Part shown: in pieces, positions 1 to 12,800 of the stretch
Layout of the letters: each line of letters begins with the position of its first letter
Numbering within the stretch: the stretch's first letter is position 1
Source of the DNA: Hepsetus odoe
Taxonomy: Eukaryota; Chordata; Actinopteri; Characiformes; Hepsetidae
Length of the DNA stretch: 64,000 nucleotides
Assembly: GCA_017165825.1 (NCBI GenBank)
Contig: CM029386.1
Span: forward strand, 2,207,823-2,271,822
Reading direction: 5' to 3'
Position numbers and translations under genes: made by a program
The notes under the pieces: generated by a model
Seen by the model: the letters and a program-made list of their open reading frames with translations, nothing else
Told to the model about the DNA's origin: nothing
Database searches by the model: none

Positions 1-1535
1 GCTAGTGAAAATAGTGTACAATCTGTTAACGGCATCTGACAAAGGGTCAGTATCCTTACTACTCCTTCTCAACCTTAGATCAGCATTTGACACCATAGAT
101 CACAATATCTTACTGCACAACCTAGAAAACCTGGTTGGTATAACGGAACAGCCCTCTCCCTGACCAATCGCTATCAGTTTGTTAACGCAAGGGAAGAATG
201 CTCATTTCGTACAAAAGTTAGTCATGGAGCTCCGGATGGCTCTGTCCTAGGCCCCCTACTCTTCATATTATATATGCTCCCTTTGGGTTCAGTTATCCAA
301 AAACACAGAATCAGCTTCTACTGCTATGCTGATGACACACAGTTATATATCTCAGCTAAACTTGAAGATAACCTATTATATATATATTAGCCTGATATTA
401 TCCAGACTTCACTGGCTTCCCGTTAAAGTCCGCATTGCAAAATTTTACTGCTAACCTACAAAGCCCTAAATCGCCTCGCTCCCAAGTATCTCACCAAGCT
501 TATTTCTAGATACCTTCAAGCTCACTTAGATCACAAGGTGGTGGTTTTCTAACAGTTCCCAGAATTTTGAAAACAACAGGGGGAAGAGCCTTTTCATTCA
601 CAGTCCCCCATCTCTGGAACAGTCTTCCAGCTACTGTTCGGAACTCAGACACAATCACAGTATTTAAGTCCAGGCTAAAGATTTATCTGTTTATTCAGGC
701 TTTTAGTAATTAATTTTCCTTTTATTTAAAAAGGTTCAGACCCACACCCCTCCTTATGACCCTTTAAGAAGGGAAAATAATGGAGGGAGTCAGATAGATG
801 AGCAAAAACAGATCAGATGAGGATAGACATAATGATCCCCATAGGCCATTGACTGGGGGTAACACTCAACAAGCATTGGCACCAAACCTCGCAGTCTATT
901 GGGACTGTGATGGGGGAAGTCCTTGTATCTTCCAAACATCTAAGGTTAGCACAAGTCAGGTTGTAATAGGAATCACATACTGCATTCTTTAAACTTGTGA
1001 TTTGAACTCACTGTTCAGACCGTATCTAATTCCTTTCTCTTTGTTTGAGATGGGCGGCTGTCCACCACCGCTCTCCATGAGGGTCTCCTGAGTTCCATGC
1101 CAGCTGCTACATCGAGTCGGCAAAACTACCTTCAGATCAGCTCCACCAGAGAGCCCTTCTGCAGAAGCTGCTGCTACGAAGATTAAAGCTTCCCCCACTC
1201 AAACAGAGCTCCCAAGCTCCAATTGCACTCACCAGTGGACTATTTTACTTTTACTGTAACTTATATTTTCTGGAGACTACCATTATACAGGGTTCTACTC
1301 TAGCTTTCTTTTCTTTTATTTCTGGTGTCATTCAGAGGAGGATGGGTTCGCCTTGTGGGTCTTGGTCTCTCCCAGGGTTTCTTCCCCATGTTTGGGGAGT
1401 TTTTCTTGCCTCTGTTGCTCTTGGCTTACCCAGCTTGGACTCGGACCGGATTCTGTAAAGCTGCTTTGTGACAACAACAGTTGTAAAAAAGCTTTTAAAT
1501 AAAGTTGACTTCACTTGACTTGACTGTACCAGACT
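1..1535 (+). mobile_element. CR1/Rex1-like LINE, decayed 3' half
   Basis: The first 370 bases translate, with frame breaks, to reverse-transcriptase pieces: SAFDTIDHNIL near position 80 and YCYADDTQLY (the catalytic YADD box) near 330. The sequence then jumps to HWLPV near 415, a C-terminal motif of fish CR1/Rex1-type LINEs, so the region between is deleted. A long 3' UTR follows and ends near 1457-1535 with a tail containing repeated 'cttgact' units after 'gttgtaaaaaagc', a tail common on such fish elements. No intact ORF remains. The clade is from motif recall, not from a search. Confidence 0.7.
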
Positions 1536-1735
1536 GTTGTGGTGAAGAGTTTCTTGTCTTTCATACCCAAACAACAGCAGCATCAGTTCATTTTAGTGAA
1601 TTAAATACTGCAACCAGTATAAAGATCAAAATCCACAGAACACAATATTCTCTTTTCCTCTTTCTCTGTCAGTGACCTAGAAATTAGTTTTCTTACAGAT
1701 TCTTGTGCTTTTATAACTCTCTTTCACTTTCTCTA

Positions 1736-1784
1736 ACACACACACACAAACACAGACACACACACACACACACACACACACACA
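1736..1784. repeat. (CA)n microsatellite
   Basis: Imperfect CA dinucleotide run just upstream of the receptor 5' UTR exon. A GT run lies at the matching place in the inverted copy near 56348. Confidence 0.9.
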
Positions 1785-1879
1785 ACATTCATGTTTGTAG
1801 TATCATTTGATTGGATGTTAGATAAACTTCTGATGCAACTGAAATGTGTCCCAACCTGTTCTGGACTTTCTGAAGAAAA

Positions 1880-1967
1880 GATTATTATTCAGTCTGATCT
1901 TCAGTCGAGGCAGAGCTTTTCTAACTGAAGACTCTGAAAGAAGAGTAAACTCTCCTCACAGAAATAG
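1880..1967 (+). other. Putative non-coding first exon of receptor copy 1
   Basis: This stretch ends in a donor (gaaatag|gtaact) and is conserved in inverted orientation at 56164-56260, including the donor and flanking intron. Conservation between the two receptor loci, placement upstream of the signal-peptide exon, and absence of an ORF suggest a 5' UTR exon and promoter area. The 5' boundary is a guess. Confidence 0.45.
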
Positions 1968-2689
1968 GTAACTCTGCTCTCAGGGTTTTAATGGAGATTA
2001 TTGCTGGTTTACTGCTTGTGGAAAAGAGTGTCAGTGAGAATCACACTCTCAGACTGAACCCAGGTCAGGTAAAGTCAGGTGATCACTAAATTCAGAATAA
2101 GAATGAGCTTTGTCTTTGGAGTCTTATTTTATACTGAAATAAAAACTTTCTAATATAGAGAAGCTGAAAACTGAAATATTCAAATATTGAAACTTTAGTC
2201 TTTTAATTTTAATTTTTTTGGCTTTATTTTCTTTAAAATATCTGTTTAATTCTTTTTCCAAAAGTTACTTTGTATCTCCCATCATCTGGTATGATATGAA
2301 TTTGTTTCAGATCACCTCCTGAAGTTGTTGGAGGGATCAGGTTTATATCTGTTAAATGTTTTTTTTGTGTGATGCAGTGCTTTTTATAAGCTCCTACCAA
2401 AACATCCTGAGAGCAGGACAAAGGATGAAGTGAGAAATGAGTAAAGTCTAACAGTTAAACCTGACAGTTCAGAGTCTTCAGTGTGTTTAAATGCATCATT
2501 TGGTTTTGTTGATCTATATACTCTTACACAGAACACTCAATAAAAGCTGATCACATGTTTGCAGTAAAAACATGTGAAATGGGAGCTTGTATGGTGTAAA
2601 CATTTGGGGTCCTATGACAGAACCTTGTTGGATTAGTATTTTAATGTTGCATGAAGTGATGTTTCACAGCTCACACTTTAAACTGACTG

Positions 2690-2870
2690 GTCAGGTTTTA
2701 ATTAAACCAGGCTCTTCCTGTTACCAGGTTTTCTAGTCTATCTGATATGATGGTGTGATCTGTTGTGTCAAATGCTGCAGAAAGGAAAGAAAAACTGTCA
2801 GTGATACAAGGATTTACAAGAGCTGCTTCAGTGCTGTGACGAGGCTGAAACCCAGACTGAATCTCTTAAC
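2690..2870 (-). mobile_element. LINE reverse-transcriptase scrap shared by both receptor loci
   Basis: On the minus strand it reads a CR1/Rex1-like fragment (AFDTTDHTIISDRLENL-like). The same scrap occurs on the plus strand at 55564-55740 in the other receptor locus, so it was present before the loci duplicated. Confidence 0.55.
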
Positions 2871-3162
2871 GTGTTATTTTTTGCAGATATGAATATAATT
2901 GTAGAGCCACTGTGTTCTAGATAAGGTCCTGGATTTGGTTTCTTGATCAGACGCCTTAAAAAACTGCTAGTTTGAAAGCTTTTAATAAAAAAAGTCAAAG
3001 TAAAGAGAGGAATTTGATATTTCTTGTCAAAATGCATGCACAGACTAGGTTTCTCTCTGCCCCCCACCCCCTTTCTCTCTCTCTTATTGTTGAGGAAGCC
3101 ACTCCTGTTTGTGGAATGTACTTTGTTATGTGAATTATGAAAGCAGTTTTTCTTGTGTAGAG

Positions 3163-3261
3163 ACAACAAACACACACACACACACGCAGGCACACACACA
3201 CACACACACACACACCCACACACACACATACACACAAACACACACACACACACACACACAA
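3163..3261. repeat. (CA)n microsatellite
   Basis: About 100 bases of imperfect CA repeat in the first intron. Cys/Val-rich open frames here are repeat artefacts. Confidence 0.9.
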
Positions 3262-3757
3262 TGGACCTGAAATGATTTCATGTTTTTAATACACTACTGT
3301 TACACACTACTCAGCATCACCACTGTCATTGTTTATTTGTTTATTCAAGTGATTATGTTCAGCCACGCTTCGTTTCAATCACTTTTTAAAATATATTTCA
3401 AAATATGAATGTATTCAAAGTCCATTGTACAAGAACACACATTGCAAATATTGCTTTTACCCTTAAAATCCACTCATCAGTTCAGTCAAAGTGTAAGTTC
3501 ACTCACAGTTAGAGGGAGAGTTTGGTTTGTGTTGAGAAGTTGAGAATGTTAATTTTATTATAATAGTTATTTTATTGAATATTTGAATAACCTTTTTTTT
3601 CAGCTGCCTGACTTTTCGTGCCTGAATAAACATTTATTCACCGGTTGTTTTAGGGAGTTTGAGGACTAAAACTGACGAAGGCAGATTGAACCTACTGTTG
3701 GTTTAAATGAATGAATGAATAGTTCAGCTCAGTGTTCAGTGTCTTACTGTCTTTCAG

Positions 3758-3817
3758 GGATGGTGTTCTTCTGTGTGATACTATTGAGTTTCACTGTAAT
3801 CATGGAGACCATGTCAG
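3758..3817 (+). CDS. Signal-peptide exon of receptor copy 1
   Basis: Acceptor ctttcag precedes the exon, the ATG is at 3760, and the donor is tcag|gtatgt. It encodes MVFFCVILLSFTVIMETMS plus one base (phase 1), a hydrophobic leader. The minus-strand copy at 42690-42747 differs at only a few residues and has the same 58 coding bases. Confidence 0.75.
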
Positions 3818-6800
3818 GTATGTGGGCACTATTGTGTAAAAACTGCCTCTCAGTGTAGGGGAAAGGTTGTGGAATCAGCATGAGAAAAATAGATAATAAT
3901 TACAATAATGTTTCAGATGTATTTAAAGATTTAAACTGTTGCCTGATTTCTGCAAGTTATATGAATAAGTATGGAATAAAAAACTAATTCCCAATTAATT
4001 GGAATCACAAAACTGATCAAAACTTATTTTTTAAGGTGTGTAACGGTGGCAGGGTGCAGGAAGGACGTCAGTGCCGAGCAAGGAGTCCGGAAAATAGTTT
4101 TATTGCTCATATAAACCAAAACAAGATCCAAGGACTGCAGTTCTAATCGATCCAAGGAGCTGCAGTCTAAACCAAGTGACCAAGAATATCAAAACCATTA
4201 AGTGTAGGCTTCGTCTACCGAATGAGCTGCACTCTGTTCTGACTCATCGGGGCTTAAATAGCAGCCCCAATGATGCACACCTGTGCCTTCATGAGCTCAG
4301 GTGTGCTCAGTCAGAACAGAGCACCCTCTACCGTGCCCAAATCAGACCTCACCCATGACAGAATCCCGCCCAAAAGGCACAACTCCCGAGGTGCCAAAAA
4401 CATAGCCTCGCCCCGAGCTGAGCCTCTGGGGGGAGGCCAAGAACAAAAAACCATTCAAAAAGAGCCCCTTTATGGGGCACATGGCCAGGTCCACACAACA
4501 AAACTAACTTTAACCAAAAGGGGCCCCTGACCAGCCGCCACCACGTCCAGGGCCGCTGGCTGTGGTGAGCGGTATCCCAAAGTGTTTGTCCATTGTGGGA
4601 CCCCATGGTCATAAGGGCAGCCTCTCCCACTTCCTTCCCCATATATTGCACACCACTACCATCGATCACAGTGAAGCCGTACTTGCTGTTAGACAACACT
4701 GCTGTGGGAGCCTTGGTGTGAAAGTTATTGTGGAGATAGAGTGAGGTTGAGATGGGGTGGAAAGGCTCAAGTTCAATGTTGATCTCTTCTTTCTTATCCT
4801 CATCCGTCATACTGTTCCTCCACTGCTTTGGGTGCTGCTCTGCCAAAGACTGCGTGAGCTTTTGTGAGCCCAAGCTCCCGTGCGAAGAGGACACAGATAG
4901 AGAGCTAAACACAGAGGATTCCTTAAGGATCAAAGAGGAAGAACCTTTCACACAGATCAACCTTGGCATCAAACCCCGGTCCTCCTGGCTCTCCATGTCT
5001 CCTGTCCCAGAATCAGAGGTGCAGAAATTGTTCACTTTCTCAAAGCACACTTCCTTGCTGATGTTTCTGGCTCCTTCTTCCTCCTTTTCTTGACCTTGTT
5101 TTTGTCTCTCTGCTGCTTGGAGCTCAGTGTGGCAGAGTCCCTGCTCTTGGTTTCACTGCGAGAACTTTCACATTGGCTCCTCAACCGGTCACCCTGTTCT
5201 GAGTCTGCTGAATTGTGAGGGAAAACAGAAGGTAGGGTGTCTCTGACTGTGCTCTGAGCACCCTTCTCAGAGTTTGAACATGGCTGCTCAGTCACTGCAA
5301 TCTTTACCTGCCTCTCATTCTCCATCAGACTGTTCCTCAGCTGCTCCTCTTTGAAGCTTTCCACCAGGGTCCCAGCATGCACAGGGGTCTGCTGAGTGAG
5401 TTGAGATTTTGAAATCTTTCATTCAGCTTCAATACCTCTGACAAGCTCTTGCAGCTCTTTGTGCTAACTGGCCTCTCTCCGGGGTTTTTCCAGTTCAGCC
5501 TGCTGATTTGCACTGTTGTCTTGCACCTGCTTCAGCTCTGCTCTGTTCCTATTCAGCTGTCCTTGCATAGTGGCCACTTTAGTCTCCAGCATCTCCTGTG
5601 CCTCTGTTCTCTTCAGCCATTCCCTCCAGGCAACATTCGCAGCTTGCAGTTCCTTCCTCAGGACCTCTCTCTCTTGCATTACTGACCTCTACTTGAAGCT
5701 CACCATTGTCTTGAGCTAGAGCCTTTCTTTCCATTTCCATGGTTTTGATGTCACTCTGGCATAGAGACAAGAGTCCTTTGGTCTCCTCAAGTTGAGAAAG
5801 CAGATTGGGGATCTTTTCCTCGTGTTTCAGTCTTTCGTTTGTTGTTTGGTTGCCTGCAAAGCAGAGGACTTGCTCTCTTTCAGCTGTTGGTTGAGCCTTG
5901 TCAGCAACTCCTTCTGTTGTTTGATCTGACTGTTCATGCCGCTGATCTGTTCATCTCTTTGAATATCTGTGAGAAGTGCACTGTGCTTCATATGGGCCTG
6001 TCTGAGTTTTTCTGATTCAGCCCTTAGGTTCTCCTGGGTACTGCCCAAGCTGTCATTTAACCAATCTACCTGTTCACTTAGGTCCTTACAGACTTCCTCA
6101 CACTCTAGGTACCCAGCCTGCTTTTCTTCAAGTTCCCTATTTACTTTAGCTAGTTCCTCCTGAAGGGAACATACCTCAGACTGGTTACTCTTCTGCAGTT
6201 GGTGATTCATGGCCTGGAGGGAGACGGTGTCATCTTCCAATCTTACACTTTGCATTCAAGACATCAAGATCCTGATTCCGTGCACAAATTTCCTGGAGCT
6301 GCTAGGCAAAAACAATTTTGGCCTGTCTTTCTGCGCCCAGAAGAGACAGCCACACATTCTCAGATTCCTGAAGCGTTTGGTCCAATCTTTGAACTTATAA
6401 TGTCAGCTTACTGATTCTTCCATCATTTCCACAAACCTGGAGCTGCTCCTTCACTGCCTCCTTCCTGACAGATGGGTTAATGGTACTGGGTTTGGGGGTT
6501 GACTCCTTGATGCCGCTATCCATCTGTTGTGATTCGCACAGGCCGCATTCACCTCTGACTGATCGCTGTAATTCGCGCAGGGTGCATTTCCCACCGTATT
6601 TCCGCGTTGAGCAGTGCAGGTCTAAACCAAGTTACCAAGAGTATCAAAACCACCATTAAGTGTAGGGTTCGCCTAGCGAATGAGCTGCGCTCTGTTCTGA
6701 CTCATCGGGGCTTAAATAGCAGCCCCAGTGAAGCACACCTGTGCCTTCATGAGCTCAGGTGTCCTCAGTCAGAACAGAGTGCCCTCTACCGTGCCCAAAT

Positions 6801-9800
6801 CAGACCTCACCTGTGACAAGGTGTAAATACATTTGCAGTGTAGACTCCCATTATTATTTCACACATCAATCAGTCAGAGGTTTGTTTGATCACACGGTAA
6901 ATTCAGTCATGTAGGTCACAGGTGTCCGAGCACTTCTGTCTGAGGACTTTAGCAGAATAATCAATAAAGAAAGAATGACTGAACTGGAGCAGATTAACAG
7001 TCAGATTGTGGACTAAAAAACATTATGTGTATGTTCACGTCCATGTGTAATTATTATTTTTTATTTTACATCAGGTTTTTCTGCAGAACACTTTAAGGTT
7101 GTTGGTCCAGCTGTTCCTCTTGTTGTTAAAGCTGGTGAAGATCTGGTTCTGCCCTGTTCTCTCCAACCCAGCATCAGTGCTGAGGATATGATGGTGGAGT
7201 GGAACAGACTTGGTCTGCCTGCAACTGATAATTTAGTGCATCTGTATGAAGATCATGAAGACAGAAAAGAGATACAGATGGAGTCTTATAAAGGAAGAAC
7301 CAGTTTATTTAAAGAAGAACTGAAGAAAGGCAACACTTCACTGAAACTTTCGGCCATCCAGCCTTCTGATGAAGGAGTTTACCAGTGTTATGTTGAGTCT
7401 CTTGAGTCCTGGTATGACAATATAAATGTTCATGTTGAAGTTAGAGGTAAGAGCTTTTACAGCTGCATTGTATTATTAATATACACTCATTAATCAGTAA
7501 CACTGTAAGGGTGAGAAAGTAATTAATGATCTAAATAAAACTTTAATTTAACATCATTGAGATCACTTAGTTGCTTTATTAAGGTATTTTATTACTTACG
7601 ATAAAATAATTAGAAAATTCACAGGATAATACTTTAGAATCCAGCCACTAGGAATGCGCAAGCTAGTATTTCTTCATGCCCGGATAGATTGGGAGGGTTA
7701 CGTCAGAAAGAAGAATTCTGGAGTGATTTCGATGAAGTGATAGAGAGTATACCCAGGGGAGAGAGAGTGATGATTGTTGCAGATTTTAATAGTCATTTTG
7801 GTGAAGGGAAACGCAGGTGATGAGGAGGTGATGCGTAGGTATGGTGTCAAGAAGAGGAATGCTGAAGGTCAGATGGTTGTAGATTTTGCAAAAAGGATGG
7901 AAATGGCTGTAGTTAATACTTATTTTAAGAAGAGGGAGAAGCACAGGGTGACATATAAGAGTGGAGGAAGATGCTCACAGGTGGATAATATCCTTTATAT
8001 CCTTTGGAGATTGGAGACTGCAAAGTAGTGACAGGAGAGTGTAGGCAAACAGCATACAATGGTGTTCTGTAGGATGACCTTGAAGGTCAAGATAAGGAGG
8101 AAAGTGAGGGCAGAGTCAAGGATCAAGTGGTGGAAGCAGAAGAAGCAGGACTGCAAGATGGAATTAAGGCAGGAGTTAACCTGCATGAGGAGTGGAGACA
8201 ATGTGCACTGGTACCAATTTTCCAGGATAAGGGTGATGCGCAGAGCTGTAGTAAATATAGAGGGATAAAGTTGATCAGCCACACCACGGAGATATGGGAA
8301 AGAGTAGTGGAGGATAGGTTAGGAAAAGAGGGTAGGATTAGTGAACAGGAGTATGGTTTCTTGCTGAGAAAGAGCACTACTGTAACGGTGGTGTGGTACC
8401 AGAGGGACGCTGTGTCCGCCGAGCCAGGGGTTCAGAACAGAAGTTCATTAAACAAAGGAGGAAACACAAACAAGAACTCAGACTGGACTGACTGACTGAC
8501 TGACTGACTGACTGACTGACTGAAAAAAACCACCATTACGTGCAGGCATAGCCTTCCATCTAGCCGCGCTTGTTCCCCACCATCGCTTAAATAGTCAGCC
8601 TCAATGATGTACAACGACTCGCAGGGGCCTGTGTGTGCTTAGGCCAGAACAGAGCGCCTCTAGCGTGCTCCAAAACCTAACGACATCACGGACCGCAGAG
8701 CGCCTCTAGCGTACCTAAACCCAACACACGCGATCAGACGCCTCCAGCGCGGCCCAAAACCCAACACACGTGACAGAACCCCCTGCGGCGCCCCGCCACC
8801 CAACGCAGCCGAACCTCAGGGGAAGGCAAACAACACAAAGTCCCTAGTCGGACACCTGGTCAGGTCCATACAAAAACAAAAAAACAAAGGCTCCTCCACC
8901 AGTCATGTCAGGCAGCTGGTGCAGGGGAGGGGAACCCAGCAGTCTGGCTCCATCCCTTGGACCGTGCCTGCACTGGGTCTCTGAAGTCCTTGGGGCCTCA
9001 CCTGACCTCGCGGAAAGCCTGGACTGACTGGACCTGAGAGGGAGCCATACACAGACATTACAGGGTTTACATTGGAATCCCTCCATAAGTCGCCTTGTTC
9101 CGAGTCTGCTGAACTCAGAGGATGAACGAGAGGTTGGGAGCCATCATGCAGCGAACTGACTCTCTGAATCTCTCCTGCCTTCCATCAGATTTGCCCTTCA
9201 GCTGCTCGGCTCTGGTGCACCCACCAGGGTCCCAGCATGAACTGGCTTCTGTGGAGTGAGTCGGGACTGAGGGTCGCCTAATCTCGCCTCCATACCACTA
9301 ACCTGCTTCTCCAGCCTGGCTGAGCCATCGGCTCACTTTGGCCTCTCAGTTCCGCCTGCAGAGCAATGTTGTGGTCCTGCACCATTTTCAGCTCTGCTGT
9401 GGTTCGACTCAGTTGCTCCTCCAAAGCGGCTAGTTGAGCCTCCAGCTTCTCCTTCTGACTGGTTGGAATCACAACTTCCCTCGTTGTTCAAGTATACAGT
9501 TGGCTTCTCAGTTCCGTGTTCTCCTCAGTACCTCCCTTTGGAACACCATCACAGCACATGTATCTGGAACGCTAGCTTAATTTTCTCTGACTTGGCTGCT
9601 CCTTCCAGGATGCTCACCTTCTTCTTGAACTGATGTATCCTTCTTCTGTCCTCGAGACCGCGGCGTTCACCTGCATGAAGGCTCTTTCGGTCAGCTGCTG
9701 GTATGGCATCCTGTAAGCAACTCCTGTTCTGCAAACTGACCTTTCGCGGCTGATCTGCTCACTCTGAGGTGGACTGATGGTCTCTGCCACTTTGGCGCCA

Positions 9801-12800
9801 CACGGCCCGGATCTCTCACCGGCTCTCTCTGACTGACTTCTGCAACAAGCTCCCTCGCAGGCATGTTGATACCTCTGTCGGGTCGGCCCCGGTTCCCGCC
9901 TTCCAACCGCTCTGATCGACTACCGCTGCCCAGCGCCTCCTGGAAGACAGATCTCTGCTGGTGCACTCTCCCAGCAGCCTGAACAATGACAGCAGCTTGG
10001 TTCATAGCGTTCATGTTTCTCCGAACTAAATAACCTCTAAAGGTGGCCTGGATGCGTATCGCTGACTTTTTCAACAGCAGGAATCTCTCATGTTCACTTT
10101 TGCCCTGATGGTGACCTATAATAATTTTGTGGATGAAGATGACTGACCTTATGGCCTGCTGGTACTTGATTATTTCTCTCTGTCTTCTGAATCTTGCCTG
10201 AATCTAAGGAGGCCGTCTGATGGCAGGATCACCATTCCTTCTGACTCTCTGACCTCTGAAGCAGGCTGCAGGAACGCGGCAGCCGGAGCCGCAATTTCAG
10301 GAATTCCCTCTCTGTTTTTTGGCTTCACGCGGTGGACCATCTCAGCTGGGTCGCGTGAATAACGGTCTGTTTGAGGCATAAATATCGTGTTTGAGCACAG
10401 TGAGTCCTGTACGCACCTTGTACTTCTAGTTGCAGCCTGGTGCTTCAGTTTCAGAGTCTGTCTGGTCTTCATTCCTCGGAATGCTGCTTGTAGAACAACA
10501 ACAGCCCCTTTTTTCCTTCAAAGACTTCATTTTCTGCCTCATACTTCCATTAGCTCTATAATATCGCTGAACTACCTTGGCTGCCTACAGTAGCTTCAGG
10601 TGTACTTTCTGTTTATGTGTTTCCTCACCTTGTGCCTGAATGGTTACAGCAGCTCCATGTTCACCTCCTTTGCACCTGAGCTTTCCTTTAAACTGCCACT
10701 AACCTGAGCTGCTCCTTCTCTGCTTTCTGTGTAGCAGATGGCTCATGAGTTGGCTTTGGGGGTCGACTTCTTGATGCCGCTTTCCTGTTGGGCGTATGGG
10801 CTTCTTGTCGATCGTTGCACGATGCAGGAAGTGGCTGTCTCCACTCTCCTCCTGCCTCTGGGCGTCCGAACTGCCTTGCCATTGCCTCGCTTCTGGTGCG
10901 CCTTCTTTGCATTCCTCTGGTGGACGCCGTAGTAGTCGCTGGTGAACACGGCAGTAAAGACGCTGCTTGGTTACCAACTCTCGTGGTGTCATGCTGGCCG
11001 TGTTCCCGCGCATCAGCCGCGCTACGCGCGCTTTCCGCTGATGGACTGTGGTTGCTGGAGCGCCATGCTTGGGAGCGCTGAGCCGCATGGTGCGGCGCGG
11101 GGACGCCAGGCTGCGCCGCGTGCGCGCGGGACGCCAAGGCGCGTGCGCGGGGACGCTGCGTTGCACGCAGCGGCGCGGGGATGCCGTGTTGTCAGCGGGT
11201 GTGGAGCGCTGAGCTTCAGGTTGTCGCGGTGCGGAGCGCTGAGTTTGCCAACGCGCGCGGAGCGCTGGAGCTTCGCGCTGTCGCGTGCGGAGCGCTGAGT
11301 CGGCGTTGTCGCAGGACACGGAAAGGCGCTGCTACCAACTCTCGTGGTGATTTGGCGCTGTCCGTGTTCCCGCTATCAGCGCGCTACGCGTGTTCTCCGC
11401 TGGCGGACCGTGGTTGCCGGGCGCATCGCGCTCTCGACGCTGAGTCACTGTGTTGAACTGCGAGCGGTGCAGTTGCCTTCGTGCCTCCGCGTTGAGCTGC
11501 TTGCGACACGGTAGACGCCGCAGCCCGCTGCTGAGCCGCCATGCACACGGGTAGACGCCGTGTTCGCTGGAGCTGCTTGGCGACACGGACGCCTGCTCAT
11601 GAGCTGCTTTCGGCGCGACACGGTAGACGCCGTAGCCCGCTGAGTAACGCCAGCCGGCCAACGGCTTCCCGCGCCCATGTCGCTGGGCAGAAGAGAGCAC
11701 GCGGGTCCAGCGCTGCTGAGATAGCGCTGTGTCCCTTTAGCCATGGAGCTCAGCATCCGGAGAGAAAGCGAACCGCATCTACGCGAAGTCACCCAGGATG
11801 CATCGAGTGGGAGCAGCGACGTCGCATTCTTCAGACGGGCGCTTCCAGCCTTGCCGCGGGCCGCCGTGTCCGCTGCACTCCACTCCTCACCGCCCAGCTG
11901 TTCGCGGAGGTCTGGAAAAAGTCGCCTCTGTCTCCCAGGACTTTATCAGCTGCAGGACTGCTCCACAGCATTGGCTGTCGCCACAACATCAGTCACTCCA
12001 TATCGCCAGCGTACCGCGACGCCCAGGTACTGGCGGCTCATTCTGTAACGGGTGTGGTACCAGAGGGACGCCAGGTCCGTTAGGGTTCAGAAACAGGTTT
12101 ATTAAACAAAGGAGAAATACAACAAGAACTCAGACTGACTGACCGACTGACTGACTGACTGACTGGATCGACCTGACTGACAAAACCAATTATCACGCGT
12201 GAGCATAGCCTATCTAATGAGCCGCCTGTTCTGGACTCATCGGGCCAAATAGTCAGTCTTCAATGATGCACACCCGAGGGGCCTGTGTGTGCTTAGTCAG
12301 AACAGAGCCGCCTCTACGCGCCCAAAACCCAACACACGTGACCTAGAGCGCCCTCTAGCGTGCCCAAAACCCAACACACGTGACAACTACAGATGCAATG
12401 TTTGCTCTGAGGGTGTTGATGTAGAAGTACCGAGAAGGTCAGAAGGAGCTGCATTGTGCCTTTGTGAATTTGGAGGCGCATATGACAGGGTGCCTAGAGA
12501 GGAGTTGTGGTTTTGTATGAGGAAGTCTGGTGTTGCAGAGAAGTATGTGAGAGAAGTTCAGGATATGCATGATGGCAGTGCAACAGTGGTGAGATCTGCA
12601 GTGGGAGTGATGGATGCATTTATGTAGAGGTTGGATTATATAAAGGATCAGCACTGAGCCCATTCTTGTTTGCAATAGTAATGGACAGGTTGACGGACGA
12701 GGTTAGACAGAGTCTCCATGGACGATGAGATGTTTGCTGATGATATTGTGATCTGTCGTGAGAGTAGTAGGGTGATGCGCAGAGCTGTAGAGAACTATAG

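Larger units (their letters stand above)
4039..6818 (-). mobile_element. LTR retroelement A (coiled-coil cargo plus eRF1-like segment)
   Basis: The element starts TGTAAC and ends TGACA on the plus strand and is flanked by identical 5-bp target duplications AGGTG (4034-4038 and 6819-6823). The 3' LTR is 4039-4360. The 5' LTR is truncated (about 6620-6818), lacking its R/U5 part and the start of the interior. The interior, read on the minus strand, has a linker resembling the one in B, D and F (about 6435-6530), a long coiled coil, then an eRF1-like piece. The IQ repeats found in B, D and F are absent. Frames are broken and no pol gene is visible. Confidence 0.8.
8381..12385 (-). mobile_element. 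LTR retroelement B, complete with target duplication
   Basis: A 4005-base insertion in the RT region of an RTE LINE. The 5-bp target duplication ACTAC is exact (8376-8380, 12386-12390), and the LINE sequence resumes across it (agagcactac / actacagatg). The left LTR (3' in element sense) is 8381-8775, the right is 12044-12385. The interior on the minus strand has an N-terminal domain like F's (ATG near 12042), a GC-rich repeat-coded region (about 10980-11700), degenerate IQ repeats and a coiled coil, all frameshifted. Several tandem copies of a 40-base block (containing gcgcc-ctctagcgtgc-caaaacccaacac) sit at the U3 end of its LTRs. Confidence 0.85.

Noticed and set aside
4349..5050. Whole 233-codon frame of element A as one captured gene
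   Set aside because: Only the middle part resembles eRF1; the C-terminal part reads into the LTR and the N-terminal part belongs to shared cargo, so it is not a single gene.
10699..11319. 206-codon minus-strand frame and overlapping plus-strand frames in element B
   Set aside because: Multiple overlapping frames arise from GC-rich tandem repeats; only the frame order shared with D and F was annotated.
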